From: Pseudomonadota bacterium
GTDB lineage: Bacteria > Pseudomonadota > Gammaproteobacteria > Burkholderiales > Burkholderiaceae
Assembly: GCA_963205525.1 (NCBI GenBank)
Contig: CAUJJP010000071.1
Span: 1 to 64,000, forward strand
DNA: 64,000 nt
Direction of reading: 5' to 3'
A program made the translations under genes and the position numbers. Each line of letters begins with the position of its first letter. Within the stretch, counting starts at the first letter, position 1. The notes below the pieces were generated by a model. That model searched no databases. It saw nothing but the letters and a program-made list of their open reading frames with translations, and was not told the origin of the DNA. This document shows positions 18,405 through 27,123 of this stretch, one piece after another.

Positions 18405-18715
18405 GGGCGGTATGGGTCCGGGTCGGGTTTGCGGCAGCGCCTGTCGCAGGGGTGCGGGCGCGACAGCCCGCCATTTTGCCTGCAGCGCAGCGGTGAAGGC
18501 GCGACGACGGGCCGCCGCGCGGCGATGGCCGCCCTCGGCGTGCGGCCGGATCGGACGCTGGCGGTGTCGGGGCGGGGCTTAGGACGTCAGCGCCGCAGCA
18601 CCGGCGCGGCAGTCCGGCGGCTTGGCACGAGCGCGGCCGAGGTCGTTTGGCGGCGTCGGCAGGCTGCGCCGGACGACGCCGCCGGACGATTGCGCCAGGC
18701 GGCGGCGCGCGGCCT
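18405..18715. other. Intergenic region upstream of fabA
   Basis: About 310 GC-rich bases lie between the end of the molybdoenzyme operon and fabA. No gene, strong hairpin with a T-run or convincing palindrome was seen. The fabA promoter must lie near the fabA end. Confidence 0.4.
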
Positions 18716-19612
18716 TCACCAGCCCGGCTTGACCGTCGTCCCGCTGGGGCCGGCGCCGCGCGAAGGCAGGTGCTTGATCGCCAGCCCCTGGGTGTAGGCG
18801 GCGCGCAGGACCAGGGTGGCCTTGAAGAACCAGCCGCCGCCCAGGGCCAGCAGCCCGCCCGCCGCCAGCCACAGCGGCGCACCCGGCAGGCCGGCCAGCG
18901 CGGCGACGATCGCCAGCGCCGGTGCGACGTGCCCGACCCACACGAAGCGCCCGGCCATGGCGTCGAAGGCCTGCAGGCAGCCGGTGGGCGCGCCGTCGCG
19001 GCCGAGCGCCGCCCGATAGGCGTGCCACAGCCACAGGCGCAGCGCCAGCAGGACGAGCAGGACGATGGCCGCCTCGCGCGCCGCGGCGCCTGCGGTGATG
19101 GCGATCGCGCCCGCCAGCAGGCCGGCGCCCTCGGCCAGGCCGGTGCACAGCACCAAGGCCACCAGGCGCGGGTGGCGCCACGCCGGGATGCCCTTGTTGG
19201 CCTGCAGGATGCGCGCCTGGCAGTAGACGAAGACCAGGCCGATCAACCCGCACACCGCGGCCAGCAGCGGCGAGGGCATCAGCACGAGCAGCGCGCCGAG
19301 CGGGAATGCCGCCGCCGCGACGAAGGCCTCACGCGTCATCCATGAGGTGCGGGCGTGGCGAAAGACGTTCAGCGCGCGCCAGGGGCGGCCGATCTCGAAC
19401 CACACGCAGGTCAGTCCGGCGCCGATCAGCGCCAGGCCGAGCACGGCCGCGATGCGCGTCACCAGGGTGCCGGCGCCGGGCGTGATGGCGGCCAGCGCCA
19501 GCAGTCCGCCGCCGGCACCGCCGAAGACGAAGTTGCACGCTGCGCGCCAGTCCCAGTTGCGCTGCTGGCGCGGCGAGACGGGGTCGACGACCCGCTTGTC
19601 GAAAGTTTTCAT
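18716..19612 (-). CDS. Membrane anchor subunit of molybdopterin oxidoreductase (DmsC/PadD-like)
   Basis: This 298-residue polytopic membrane protein has about eight hydrophobic segments. An IGRPWRALNVFRHARTSWMTRE motif (read in parts: IGRPWR, ALNVF, SWMTRE) is typical of DmsC/NrfD-type quinone-interacting subunits. It should anchor the catalytic and iron-sulfur subunits and pass electrons to the quinone pool. Its start overlaps the preceding iron-sulfur gene by 4 bases (ATGA). By context it corresponds to the PadD-like subunit of phenylacetyl-CoA:acceptor oxidoreductase. Confidence 0.8.
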   Translation of the reverse strand: MKTFDKRVVDPVSPRQQRNWDWRAACNFVFGGAGGGLLALAAITPGAGTLVTRIAAVLGLALIGAGLTCVWFEIGRPWRALNVFRHARTSWMTREAFVAAAAFPLGALLVLMPSPLLAAVCGLIGLVFVYCQARILQANKGIPAWRHPRLVALVLCTGLAEGAGLLAGAIAITAGAAAREAAIVLLVLLALRLWLWHAYRAALGRDGAPTGCLQAFDAMAGRFVWVGHVAPALAIVAALAGLPGAPLWLAAGGLLALGGGWFFKATLVLRAAYTQGLAIKHLPSRGAGPSGTTVKPGW

Positions 19613-20256
19613 GCGCGTTCGTCCCACAGGTAGTACACGCCCGGATCGGTGCCGAGTTCCTCGTGCATGCGGAAGTGCTGGGTGTCGGCGAGCAGGGCGT
19701 TGACGTTGCTCGCCGGGTCGTCGATGTCGCCGAAGGCCATCGCGCCGGAGATGCACGAGTTGACGCAGGCCGGCGTCACCTCGGGGTGCACGCCCGGGGT
19801 GCGGCCGGTGATGGCCGCCTCGTCGATGCGGTCCACGCAGAAGGTGCACTTGGTCGACACGCCCAGCCGCGCGGGATCGAAGCGCGCCGATTCGACCGCC
19901 GTCGGTTCGCCGAAGGAGAAGGTGGGCTTGTGGGTGATCGAGCGCGCGTCGTAGGGGCAGGCCATGACGCAGTTGGCGCAGCCTATGCACAGGTCGTAGT
20001 CGATCGCCACCAGTCCGTCGGTGCGCTTGGTGGTGGCCTGCGTCGGGCACACCGATTCGCACGGCGGGTCGCCGCAGTGCATGCAGGCCATGGGCAGAAA
20101 GGTCCGCCGCACGTCGGGGAACTCGCCGCTTTCGACATCGAGCACGCGCCGCCACTGCACGCCCGGCGGCGTCACGTTGGTCGTCTTGCACGCCGTGGTG
20201 CAGGTCTGGCAACCCACGCAGCGGCGCAGGTCGATCGTCATCACATAGCGGGTCAT
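19609..20256 (-). CDS. Four-cluster iron-sulfur subunit of molybdopterin oxidoreductase (PadC-like)
   Basis: This 215-residue ferredoxin-like electron-transfer subunit has 16 cysteines in four groups: 13/16/19/23, 58/61/66/70, 90/93/96/100, and 137/140/164/168. The arrangement is that of DmsB/PsrB/PadC proteins with four [4Fe-4S] clusters. It carries electrons from the molybdenum subunit to the membrane anchor. It overlaps both neighbours by 4 bases. It has no signal peptide; DMSO-reductase-type subunits usually travel with their catalytic partner, and here neither has a Tat motif. Confidence 0.9.
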   Translation of the reverse strand: MTRYVMTIDLRRCVGCQTCTTACKTTNVTPPGVQWRRVLDVESGEFPDVRRTFLPMACMHCGDPPCESVCPTQATTKRTDGLVAIDYDLCIGCANCVMACPYDARSITHKPTFSFGEPTAVESARFDPARLGVSTKCTFCVDRIDEAAITGRTPGVHPEVTPACVNSCISGAMAFGDIDDPASNVNALLADTQHFRMHEELGTDPGVYYLWDERA

Positions 20257-23003
20257 GCGGTTTGCTCCATGCGGCGTACGGCCACGCGCACGATGTCGGC
20301 GCCCGAGCCGGTGGCGTCGGTGAGGTCCAGCGCCATCGGTGCGATGGTGTTCAGGCTCGGTGCTTCGAGCGTCTTGGCAAACGGTGTGGCCCAGTGGTCG
20401 AACTGGCCGATGATGACCAGCGTGTCCGGACGCACGCCCTGCATCAGCGTCGCCCGGCCGTAGGTGGCGCCGATGTGCGAGCGCACTTCGATGCGGTCGC
20501 CCTCGGCGATGCCCAGGCCGGCGGCGGTCTTGCTGTTCATGATCACGCCGGCGTGGCCGCGCAGGTTCTTCGCCACCTCGTGCATGACGGCGATCATGGC
20601 GTTGCCGCCGGCGTGGTACTGCATGCTCTTGGTCGTGAGCAGCCAGAACGGGAAATCCTGCGGCTTGCAGCCGGCACGCTCGAGGTTGCGCACCCAGCGC
20701 CCCGGCACGTCGTGCCACTCGGGCAGGGCGGCGTACTCGCTGAGCTGCTCGTCCCACCAGTTCATCTTGCTCTCGTGCAGGCGCCGGCCGAGCTCGCGTC
20801 CGGCGATCAGCAGCCGCTCCTGGTAGGGCAGCTCGTAGCGCAGCCCCTGCTTGGCCAGCGTCGGGCTCAGGTACCACTCCTGGCGCGACATCGGCACCGC
20901 GTAGAAGCCGTTGGTCTTGAACCACTCGAGGTCGTGCACCTCGCGCCCCTCGGAGATCGTGTAGGTCGCGGCGCGGCACACCGAGTCCCAGATCTGGTCG
21001 GTCTCGGGCGGCGTCTCGGGATCCAGGCTGTAGTCGTAGCCCTCGCCGGACAGCGGGGCGACGCCGGCGACGCCCTTGTTCAGGGCCTTGACGTACTTGC
21101 CCAGCAAGCCGGTGCGGCGTGCCAGCTCGGTGGTGATCCAGGTGAAGTCGCGCGCCTGCCCCTGCGGCTCGACCGCCTTGGTGCGCAGCACCACGCCCTT
21201 GTGGTCCCAGAACTGCTCGACGAACTTGGTGCCGCCGATGCGGATCATCTGCGTCGACTCGAGGTCCGTGGCCTCGGGCAGCAGCACGTCGGCCATGTAG
21301 TTGGTTTCGTCGATCGTGTAGGCGAAACAGGCCATGAAGGGGAAGCTCGCGACGACCTCGGCGAGGTGGCGCGTCTCCCAGAACGAGATCGACGGGTTGG
21401 ACCGGTAGACGAGCCAGACGTCGGGCAGCGTCGGCATCGGCATGCTCCAGTCGTCGGGACGGTCGCCCTGGAACATCCAGGCGAGCTGGGTCGGGCCCAG
21501 CGACTGGCTCCAGGCGCCGTTGTGGCCGACGATGGGCACCAGCGACTGGTGCAGGTTGCGCGTCGACGGCTTGAGCTGCCACTCCTCCTTGGTCGTCGGG
21601 TTGAAGTACTGCACCATGAACCCGTCTTCGCCCGGGCGCACCGACAGGTGGCGGTTGTCGCGCGAGCGGTTCAGCCGCACCGTCGTGCCCAGCAGCCCGC
21701 CCGGGTTCTCCAGCGCGCCGACCAGCACCGCCAGCAAGGTGCGCGCCCAGCAGCACTCGTAGGCACCCCAGCCGTTGTTGACCGACTTGCCCAGCGTCAC
21801 CGCCACCGGGCGCAGCGGCAGCGTGCGGCCGTCGATCTCGATCGTGGCGCCTATGCTCGCCGCCTCGAGATACTCGTTGGCGATGCGCCGTATCGTCGCC
21901 GCCGGCACGTCGCACACCGACGCCGCCCATTCGGGCGAGTACTTCTCGATGTGGCGCGAGAGCATTTCGTAGGCGGTGCAGCACTCGGCGTCGCGGTGCT
22001 CGCGCGTCTCGCCGTCGGCGTCCACCACGATGCCCAAGGGCACGCGGAAGGCGCCCGCCACCGCAGGCTGCACGCCCGCGGTGTCGAATTCGACCGCGCT
22101 GGCGCTGGCCGGGTCCCAGACCATCGGCTTGCGGCTTTGCGCGTGGCGCAGGTACAGGCCGTCGGGGGCCACCAGGTAGGGCGAGTTGGTGCGGTCGCGC
22201 AGGAAGGGCAGGTCGAGCTTGTCGACGCCGTGCTCGCGCACCAGCACGTGGATGAGTGCGAAAAGGAAGGCGGGGTCGGTCTTCGGGCGGATCGGCACCC
22301 ATTCGGCCGAACAGGCGCCGGTGGCCGACAGGTGCGGCTCCACCATCACCCGCTTGTAGCCGCGCACGCGCGCATCGGCGTGGCGCATCACCGCTGCCGG
22401 GCCGCCGGTCACGTCGACGTTGGCGCCCACCGCGATGTTGTAGCGGCAGTTCGGCGTGTCCGCCGCCACCGTGAAGGCGCGGTGCCAGAACTCGCCGTAC
22501 AGGTGCTCGGAGTGCACGCACTTGACACCCTGGCCCGAACCGAAGCTGAAGTCGATCTCGCCCCAGGCGGCAAGAAAGGCCGGGAAGGTGCCCATGTAGT
22601 GCGCCGGCGTGCCGCCGTGGCCGAGGCTGACCGCCACCCGCGGCAGCCCGGCGTCGTCGGTCAGGCCCTTGGCGCGCACCGCGTTGAGCTTCTCGGCCAC
22701 CAGGTCCAGCGCCTCGTCCCACGAGATCGGCACGAAGCCGGGATCCTCGTTGCGCCCCTTCTTCGGGTTGGTGCGCTTCATCGGCGTGAGGATGCGGTTC
22801 GGGTTGTAGGTCTTCTGCACCACGCCGTAGGCCTTGACGCAGGGCTTGCCCTTGCCAGGATGGATGTCGCAGGCGGCGTAGTTGGGCTCGATCTCGGTGG
22901 CCAGGCCGTCGACGACCTTGACCGTCATGAAGTCCGGACCGGCGACGCAGTTGTAGCAATAGGTCGGGACGTGCTTGACCGACTGCGCTTGCTTGGCCTT
23001 CAT
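20253..23003 (-). CDS. Molybdopterin oxidoreductase catalytic subunit, phenylacetyl-CoA:acceptor oxidoreductase-like (PadB)
   Basis: This 916-residue DMSO-reductase superfamily enzyme has N-terminal cluster cysteines at 16 and 19 and a later CVKAYG Cys55. The third Cys of the usual CxxCxxxC motif is absent (Pro/Asp at 23-24). PISWDEALD near residue 92 and a C-terminal molybdopterin dinucleotide domain with NSKTAAGLGIAEGDRIEV are family landmarks. Cys162 in KCVHSEH is a plausible molybdenum ligand. There is no Tat signal, so the active site should face the cytoplasm, which suits a CoA-ester substrate. PadB of Thauera oxidises phenylacetyl-CoA to phenylglyoxylate. The divergent PaaX gene supports that substrate, but specificity is inferred. 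Confidence 0.7.
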   Translation of the reverse strand: MKAKQAQSVKHVPTYCYNCVAGPDFMTVKVVDGLATEIEPNYAACDIHPGKGKPCVKAYGVVQKTYNPNRILTPMKRTNPKKGRNEDPGFVPISWDEALDLVAEKLNAVRAKGLTDDAGLPRVAVSLGHGGTPAHYMGTFPAFLAAWGEIDFSFGSGQGVKCVHSEHLYGEFWHRAFTVAADTPNCRYNIAVGANVDVTGGPAAVMRHADARVRGYKRVMVEPHLSATGACSAEWVPIRPKTDPAFLFALIHVLVREHGVDKLDLPFLRDRTNSPYLVAPDGLYLRHAQSRKPMVWDPASASAVEFDTAGVQPAVAGAFRVPLGIVVDADGETREHRDAECCTAYEMLSRHIEKYSPEWAASVCDVPAATIRRIANEYLEAASIGATIEIDGRTLPLRPVAVTLGKSVNNGWGAYECCWARTLLAVLVGALENPGGLLGTTVRLNRSRDNRHLSVRPGEDGFMVQYFNPTTKEEWQLKPSTRNLHQSLVPIVGHNGAWSQSLGPTQLAWMFQGDRPDDWSMPMPTLPDVWLVYRSNPSISFWETRHLAEVVASFPFMACFAYTIDETNYMADVLLPEATDLESTQMIRIGGTKFVEQFWDHKGVVLRTKAVEPQGQARDFTWITTELARRTGLLGKYVKALNKGVAGVAPLSGEGYDYSLDPETPPETDQIWDSVCRAATYTISEGREVHDLEWFKTNGFYAVPMSRQEWYLSPTLAKQGLRYELPYQERLLIAGRELGRRLHESKMNWWDEQLSEYAALPEWHDVPGRWVRNLERAGCKPQDFPFWLLTTKSMQYHAGGNAMIAVMHEVAKNLRGHAGVIMNSKTAAGLGIAEGDRIEVRSHIGATYGRATLMQGVRPDTLVIIGQFDHWATPFAKTLEAPSLNTIAPMALDLTDATGSGADIVRVAVRRMEQTA

Positions 23004-23156
23004 GACTCAGTCCTCCGCCCGGCTCACGCGCCAGGGATGTGAATGAACGCAGCCGTGCTGGCTGCAGACACCGGGGCGACGACCGCACTGTCCGCCCCGG
23101 GCCGCATGGCGGGCCCTGGCGTGCGCGGTCGACTCAGCGAATCGCCACCGTCAAAA

Positions 23157-23197
23157 TGATACAGAACAAACTCGTAATCCGCCGTTAAACTGTATCA
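23157..23197. promoter_or_regulatory. Candidate PaaX operator: TGATACAG ... CTGTATCA
   Basis: Perfect 8-base inverted arms lie at 23157-23164 and 23190-23197, start-to-start 33 bases (about three helical turns). They are in the divergent promoter region between the PadB-like operon and paaX. The surrounding bases are unusually AT-rich, as expected for promoters. TGAT-type half-sites are known for PaaX in other bacteria. Confidence 0.5.
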
Positions 23198-23280
23198 GTT
23201 GAAGCCGCAACCGTCGCTGTCTTGGACAGCAGGTCTGATTCAGATCAAATCGGCGCAGGTCCGAACCGCACAAATCACCC

Positions 23281-24246
23281 ATGAAGAGTCGCGCCGTCGA
23301 TCTCTGGATCCAGGAGCACCTGCAGCGCCAGCCTGTACGTGCCAAGTCCTTGATCGTCACCGTCTTCGGCGACCTGGTGGCGCCGCACGGCGGACGCCTG
23401 TGGCTGGGCAGCCTGATCCGGCTGGTCGAGGCTTTCGGCATCAGCGAGCGGCTGGTGCGCACCAGTGTCTTCCGGCTCGCGCAGGAGCAGTGGTTGAGCG
23501 CACAGCAGCACGGCAGGCGCAGCGACTACAGCATCACCGCGGCCGGCCGCAGGCGGTTCGAGCGCGCGGACCGGCGCATCTACTTCGGCCCTGACGAGCA
23601 CTGGGCGGGCCAGTGGCTGCTCGTCGTGCTGCCCGCCTCGCTGGCCAGCGAGCGGCGCGAAGCCTTGCGCAAGGAGCTCAGCTGGGCCGGCTACGGCAGC
23701 CTGGCCAGCGGCGTCTGCGCGCACCCGACGCCCGACCGCGAGGCGCTGGAAGACATCCTGCAGGCCAGCGGCGTGCGCGATCAAGTGGTCACGATGCAGG
23801 CCGCACACGACGGCGCCAACGGCAGCCAGGCCTTGCTCCATCTCGTGCACGCCTGCTGGAATCTGCAAGCCCTGGCGGCGGAGTACGACGAGTTCCGACG
23901 CGGCTTCGAGCCCGTGCTGCGGGCGCTGCAAGGCGCGCCCGAGGTCGACCCCGAGCAGGCCTTCGCCGTCCAGACCCTGCTCATGCACGGCTTTCGCCGC
24001 ACCCTGCTCGACGACCCCCAACTGCCCGGCCAGCTCCTGCCTGCAGACTGGAGCGGGCGCGCGGCGCGCAGCCTGTGCCGCGACATCTATCGCCTGACCT
24101 GCAGCGGCGCACAGCAGCACCTGCGCGCCGTCTGCCAGACCGCAGACGGCCCGCTGCCGGCGGCAGCACCCTACTTTCACCAGCGTTTCGGCGGCCTGCC
24201 CGCGGCTGCCGCAGACCGAAGCGCAGCAGCGACCGCCACCGCCTGA
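23281..24246 (+). CDS. paaX: PaaX family phenylacetyl-CoA-responsive repressor
   Basis: This 321-residue regulator has an N-terminal winged-helix segment (AKSLIVTVFGDLVAPHGG; LGSLIRLVEAFGISERLVRTSVFRLAQ, about residues 22-70). These are typical of PaaX, as is the SDYSITAAGRRRFERADRRIY stretch (described as SITAAGRRRF). In E. coli PaaX represses phenylacetate catabolic genes and releases DNA on binding phenylacetyl-CoA. It is divergent from the PadBCD-like operon with a candidate operator between. No aerobic paa genes are present in the window. The Ala/Ser-rich C-terminal tail looks dispensable. Confidence 0.88.
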   Translation: MKSRAVDLWIQEHLQRQPVRAKSLIVTVFGDLVAPHGGRLWLGSLIRLVEAFGISERLVRTSVFRLAQEQWLSAQQHGRRSDYSITAAGRRRFERADRRIYFGPDEHWAGQWLLVVLPASLASERREALRKELSWAGYGSLASGVCAHPTPDREALEDILQASGVRDQVVTMQAAHDGANGSQALLHLVHACWNLQALAAEYDEFRRGFEPVLRALQGAPEVDPEQAFAVQTLLMHGFRRTLLDDPQLPGQLLPADWSGRAARSLCRDIYRLTCSGAQQHLRAVCQTADGPLPAAAPYFHQRFGGLPAAAADRSAAATATA

Positions 24247-24283
24247 ACGCGAACCAGGATCCGGCAGGCGACCGCTCGCTGCC

Positions 24284-24355
24284 GCGTGAACTGCGTGAAC
24301 TGCGTGAACTGCGTGAACGGCGTGGACGGCGTGGACGGCGTGGACGGCGTGAACT
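24284..24355. repeat. Eight 9-base tandem repeats
   Basis: Eight units of GCGTGAACT or GCGTG(A/G)ACG follow each other directly: three identical copies, one intermediate, three GCGTGGACG copies and a final GCGTGAACT. They lie 38 bases after the paaX stop. The period is a multiple of three, so it leaves long open frames on both strands that are not genes. Confidence 0.85.
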
Positions 24356-24379
24356 GCCCGGCACTTGATGCGACGGATG

Positions 24380-24398
24380 CGCTCACCTTGCGGGTGAG
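24380..24398. terminator. Possible weak terminator hairpin after paaX
   Basis: GCTCACC-TTGC-GGGTGAG forms a 6-7 base-pair stem with a short loop, between the convergent paaX and ftsZ genes. No T-run follows, so termination strength is doubtful. Confidence 0.35.
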
Positions 24399-24543
24399 GA
24401 CGCTGCACAGCAGATCGGGCCGCCCTTGTCCGCGCTGGCGGTGTTGCGAATGCTCGCGATGGCGCCGGCCATCGCTGCGCTTCGCACCTTGCCAGCCCGA
24501 TCGATGACGGCCGACTCTGGAACGCCCGGCGGCCGATCCAGGC

Positions 24544-25779
24544 TCAGTCCGCCTGCTTGCGCAGGAAGGCGGGGATCTCGATCTCTTCCATGCCGTGGCT
24601 GGCGAGGGCGTCCACCTTCGCCGCCGCGGTGCGCCCGTTGCGCCACACGCTGGGCGTGTTCAGGCCTTCGTAGCTGTGCATGGCCGGGGCGCCGACGGTC
24701 GGCAGGCCGGCGGTGGCAGCCGCCGGCAGCGACGCGGTCAGCACCGGCAGGTTGTCGGTCCCGGTGCGCTGGCCGACCGCCGCCACGCTGGGCACCACCG
24801 TCAGCGGCGCGCTCTGGCGCTTGCCCTGGGTCGACAGGCCGGTGGCGATCACGGTCACGCGCAGCGCGTCGCCCAGGCTCTCGTCCATCGCCGCGCCGTA
24901 GATGATGTGCGCCTCGTCGGCGGCGTAGCGGCGGATGCAGTTCATCGCCGCCTGGCTTTCCTTGAGCTTGAAGGTGCTGCGGCTGGCGGCGATCAGCACC
25001 AGCACGCCGCGCGCGCCGCTGAGGTCTATACCTTCCAGCAGCGGGCAGGCGACGGCCGCTTCCGCCGCCTTGGTGGCGCGGTCCGGACCGCCCGCGGTGG
25101 CGGTGCCCATCATGGCCTTGCCGGGCTCGGACATCACGGTCTTCACGTCCTCGAAGTCGACGTTGACCAGGGCGTCCATGTGGATGATGTCGCTGATGCC
25201 GCCGACCGCGTTCTTCAGCACGTCGTTGGCGTGCGCAAAGGCCTGCTCCTGCGTCACGTCGTCGCCCAGCACCTCGAGCAGCTTCTCGTTGAGGACGACG
25301 ATCAGGCTGTCGACGTTGGCCTCGAGCTCGGCGGTGCCGGCGTCGGCCTGCTTCATGCGGCGCGTGCCCTCGAACTCGAAAGGCTTGGTGACCACGCCCA
25401 CGGTCAGGATGCCCATCTCCTTGGCCACCCGCGCCACCACCGGCGCGGCGCCGGTGCCGGTGCCGCCGCCCATGCCGGCGGTGATGAACACCATGTGCGC
25501 GCCTTCCAGCGCCTCGCGGATCTGCGCCTCGGCCTCCTGCGCCGCGGCACGCCCCTTGTCGGGCTTGCCGCCGGCACCCAGGCCGTTGGCGCCGAGCTGC
25601 ACCAGCGCGCCGGCGCGGCTGCGGTTGAGCGCCTGCGCATCGGTGTTGGCGCAGGCGAACTCCACCCCCTGCACGCCCTGCGCGATCATGTGCTCGACGG
25701 CGTTGCCGCCGCCACCGCCGACACCGATCACCTTGATCTTGGTGCCCTCGTCGAATGCTTCGATCATCTCGATGGCCAT
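24544..25779 (-). CDS. ftsZ: Cell division protein FtsZ
   Basis: FtsZ is the tubulin-like GTPase that forms the Z-ring. The 411-residue protein has the GGGTGTG tubulin signature at 104-110, NTDAQAL and the T7-loop region (NVDFEDV). A variable linker is followed by the C-terminal peptide EEIEIPAFLRKQAD that binds FtsA and ZipA. The start at 25779 (MAIEMIEAFD) has an AGGAGG ribosome-binding site; the longer upstream frame is rejected. It is the last gene of the dcw operon, 105 bases after ftsA. lpxC does not follow, since the next gene is the convergent paaX. Confidence 0.98.
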   Translation of the reverse strand: MAIEMIEAFDEGTKIKVIGVGGGGGNAVEHMIAQGVQGVEFACANTDAQALNRSRAGALVQLGANGLGAGGKPDKGRAAAQEAEAQIREALEGAHMVFITAGMGGGTGTGAAPVVARVAKEMGILTVGVVTKPFEFEGTRRMKQADAGTAELEANVDSLIVVLNEKLLEVLGDDVTQEQAFAHANDVLKNAVGGISDIIHMDALVNVDFEDVKTVMSEPGKAMMGTATAGGPDRATKAAEAAVACPLLEGIDLSGARGVLVLIAASRSTFKLKESQAAMNCIRRYAADEAHIIYGAAMDESLGDALRVTVIATGLSTQGKRQSAPLTVVPSVAAVGQRTGTDNLPVLTASLPAAATAGLPTVGAPAMHSYEGLNTPSVWRNGRTAAAKVDALASHGMEEIEIPAFLRKQAD

Positions 25780-25884
25780 CTGAACCTCCTTGTCTTCCGT
25801 CGTCAGTTGTCTGCAGTTGCCCGTGGTGTTTGACGCCGCCGTCGCAGCATCGCTCGGGAGTCTTGTCGTCATGCGCTCGACTCC

Positions 25885-27117
25885 TCAGAAGTTGCCCAGG
25901 AACCAGTCGCGGGCGCGGCCGAACAGGGTCTTCACCGACCCCGCCTGCACCGCTGCCTTGTGACCGCGCGCGCGCGCCAGCCGCGCCTCCTCCAGCAGCC
26001 CCATCACGGTGGCGGCGCGCGGGCCGGCGACCATGTCGAACAAGGGTCCGCTGTAGGTCGGCAGGCCTTTGCGCACGGGCTTGAGGAAGATGTCCTCGCC
26101 CAGCTCCACCATGCCCGGCATCACCGCCGCGCCGCCGGTGAGCACGATGCCGCTGGACAGCAGTTCCTCGTGGCCGCTGTCGCGGATGACCTGGTGCACG
26201 AGCGAGAAGATCTCCTCCACCCGCGGCTCTATCACCCCCGCCAGCGCCTGGCGCGACAGGCTGCGCGGCGCGCGGTCGCCCAGGCCCGGCACCTCGAGCT
26301 GGTCGCCCGGGTCGGCGAGCATCTGCTTGGCCACCCCGTGCTCGACCTTGATCTCCTCTGCGTCCTTGGTCGGGGTGCGCAGCGCCATCGCGATGTCGCT
26401 CGTGATGAGGTCGCCGGCGATCGGGATCACCGCCGTGTGGCGCACGCTGCCGTCGGTGTAGACCTGGACGTCGGTGGTGCCGGCGCCGATGTCGACCACC
26501 GCCACCCCGAGGTCGCGCTCGTCGGCGGTGAGCACCGCGGCCGCGCTCGCGCTCGGGTTGAGCACCAGGCCCTGCACCTCCAGCCCGCAGCGGCGCACGC
26601 ACTTGAGGATGTTCTCCGCCGCGCTCATGGCGCCGGTGACGATGTGCACCTTCACCTCGAGCCGGCTGCCGCTCATGCCGATCGGCTCCTTCACCTCGTG
26701 GCCGTCGATCACGAACTCCTGCGGTTCCACCAGCAGCACGCGCTGGTCGTTGGGGATGTTGATCGCCTTCGCGGTCTCGACGACGCGCCCGACGTCGACC
26801 GGCGTGACCTCGCGGTTGTCGCGCACGATCACCATGCCGGTCGAGTTCTGGCCCCGGATGTGGCTGCCGGTGATGCCGGTCCAGACGCCGGCGATCTTGC
26901 AGGCGGCCATCATCTCGGCCTCCTTCAGCGCCTGCTGGATGCTCTGCACGGTGGCGTCGATGTTCACCACCACGCCGCGCTTGAGGCCGTGCGCGGGCGC
27001 CACGCCGAGGCCGACGACGCGCAGCTCCGCACCCGGCAGCACCTCGGCCACCACCACCATCACCTTGGCGGTGCCGATGTCCAGGCCGACGACGAGATCC
27101 TTGTATTCCTTGGGCAT
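25885..27117 (-). CDS. ftsA: Cell division protein FtsA
   Basis: FtsA is the actin-like ATPase that tethers FtsZ to the membrane. The 410-residue protein starts MPKEYKDLVVGLDIGTAKV with the phosphate-1 motif. The later VVDIGAGTTDVQVY and VLTGGAAVMPG blocks are phosphate-2 and adenosine-binding motifs. The C-terminal helix (FGRARDWFLGNF) is the amphipathic membrane-targeting sequence. The gene follows ftsQ by 6 bases. Confidence 0.97.
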   Translation of the reverse strand: MPKEYKDLVVGLDIGTAKVMVVVAEVLPGAELRVVGLGVAPAHGLKRGVVVNIDATVQSIQQALKEAEMMAACKIAGVWTGITGSHIRGQNSTGMVIVRDNREVTPVDVGRVVETAKAINIPNDQRVLLVEPQEFVIDGHEVKEPIGMSGSRLEVKVHIVTGAMSAAENILKCVRRCGLEVQGLVLNPSASAAAVLTADERDLGVAVVDIGAGTTDVQVYTDGSVRHTAVIPIAGDLITSDIAMALRTPTKDAEEIKVEHGVAKQMLADPGDQLEVPGLGDRAPRSLSRQALAGVIEPRVEEIFSLVHQVIRDSGHEELLSSGIVLTGGAAVMPGMVELGEDIFLKPVRKGLPTYSGPLFDMVAGPRAATVMGLLEEARLARARGHKAAVQAGSVKTLFGRARDWFLGNF

Positions 27118-27123
27118 GTTTCC

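Noticed and set aside
24284..24355. Possible CRISPR array
   Set aside because: Units are 9 bases with no spacers, and no cas genes occur in the window.
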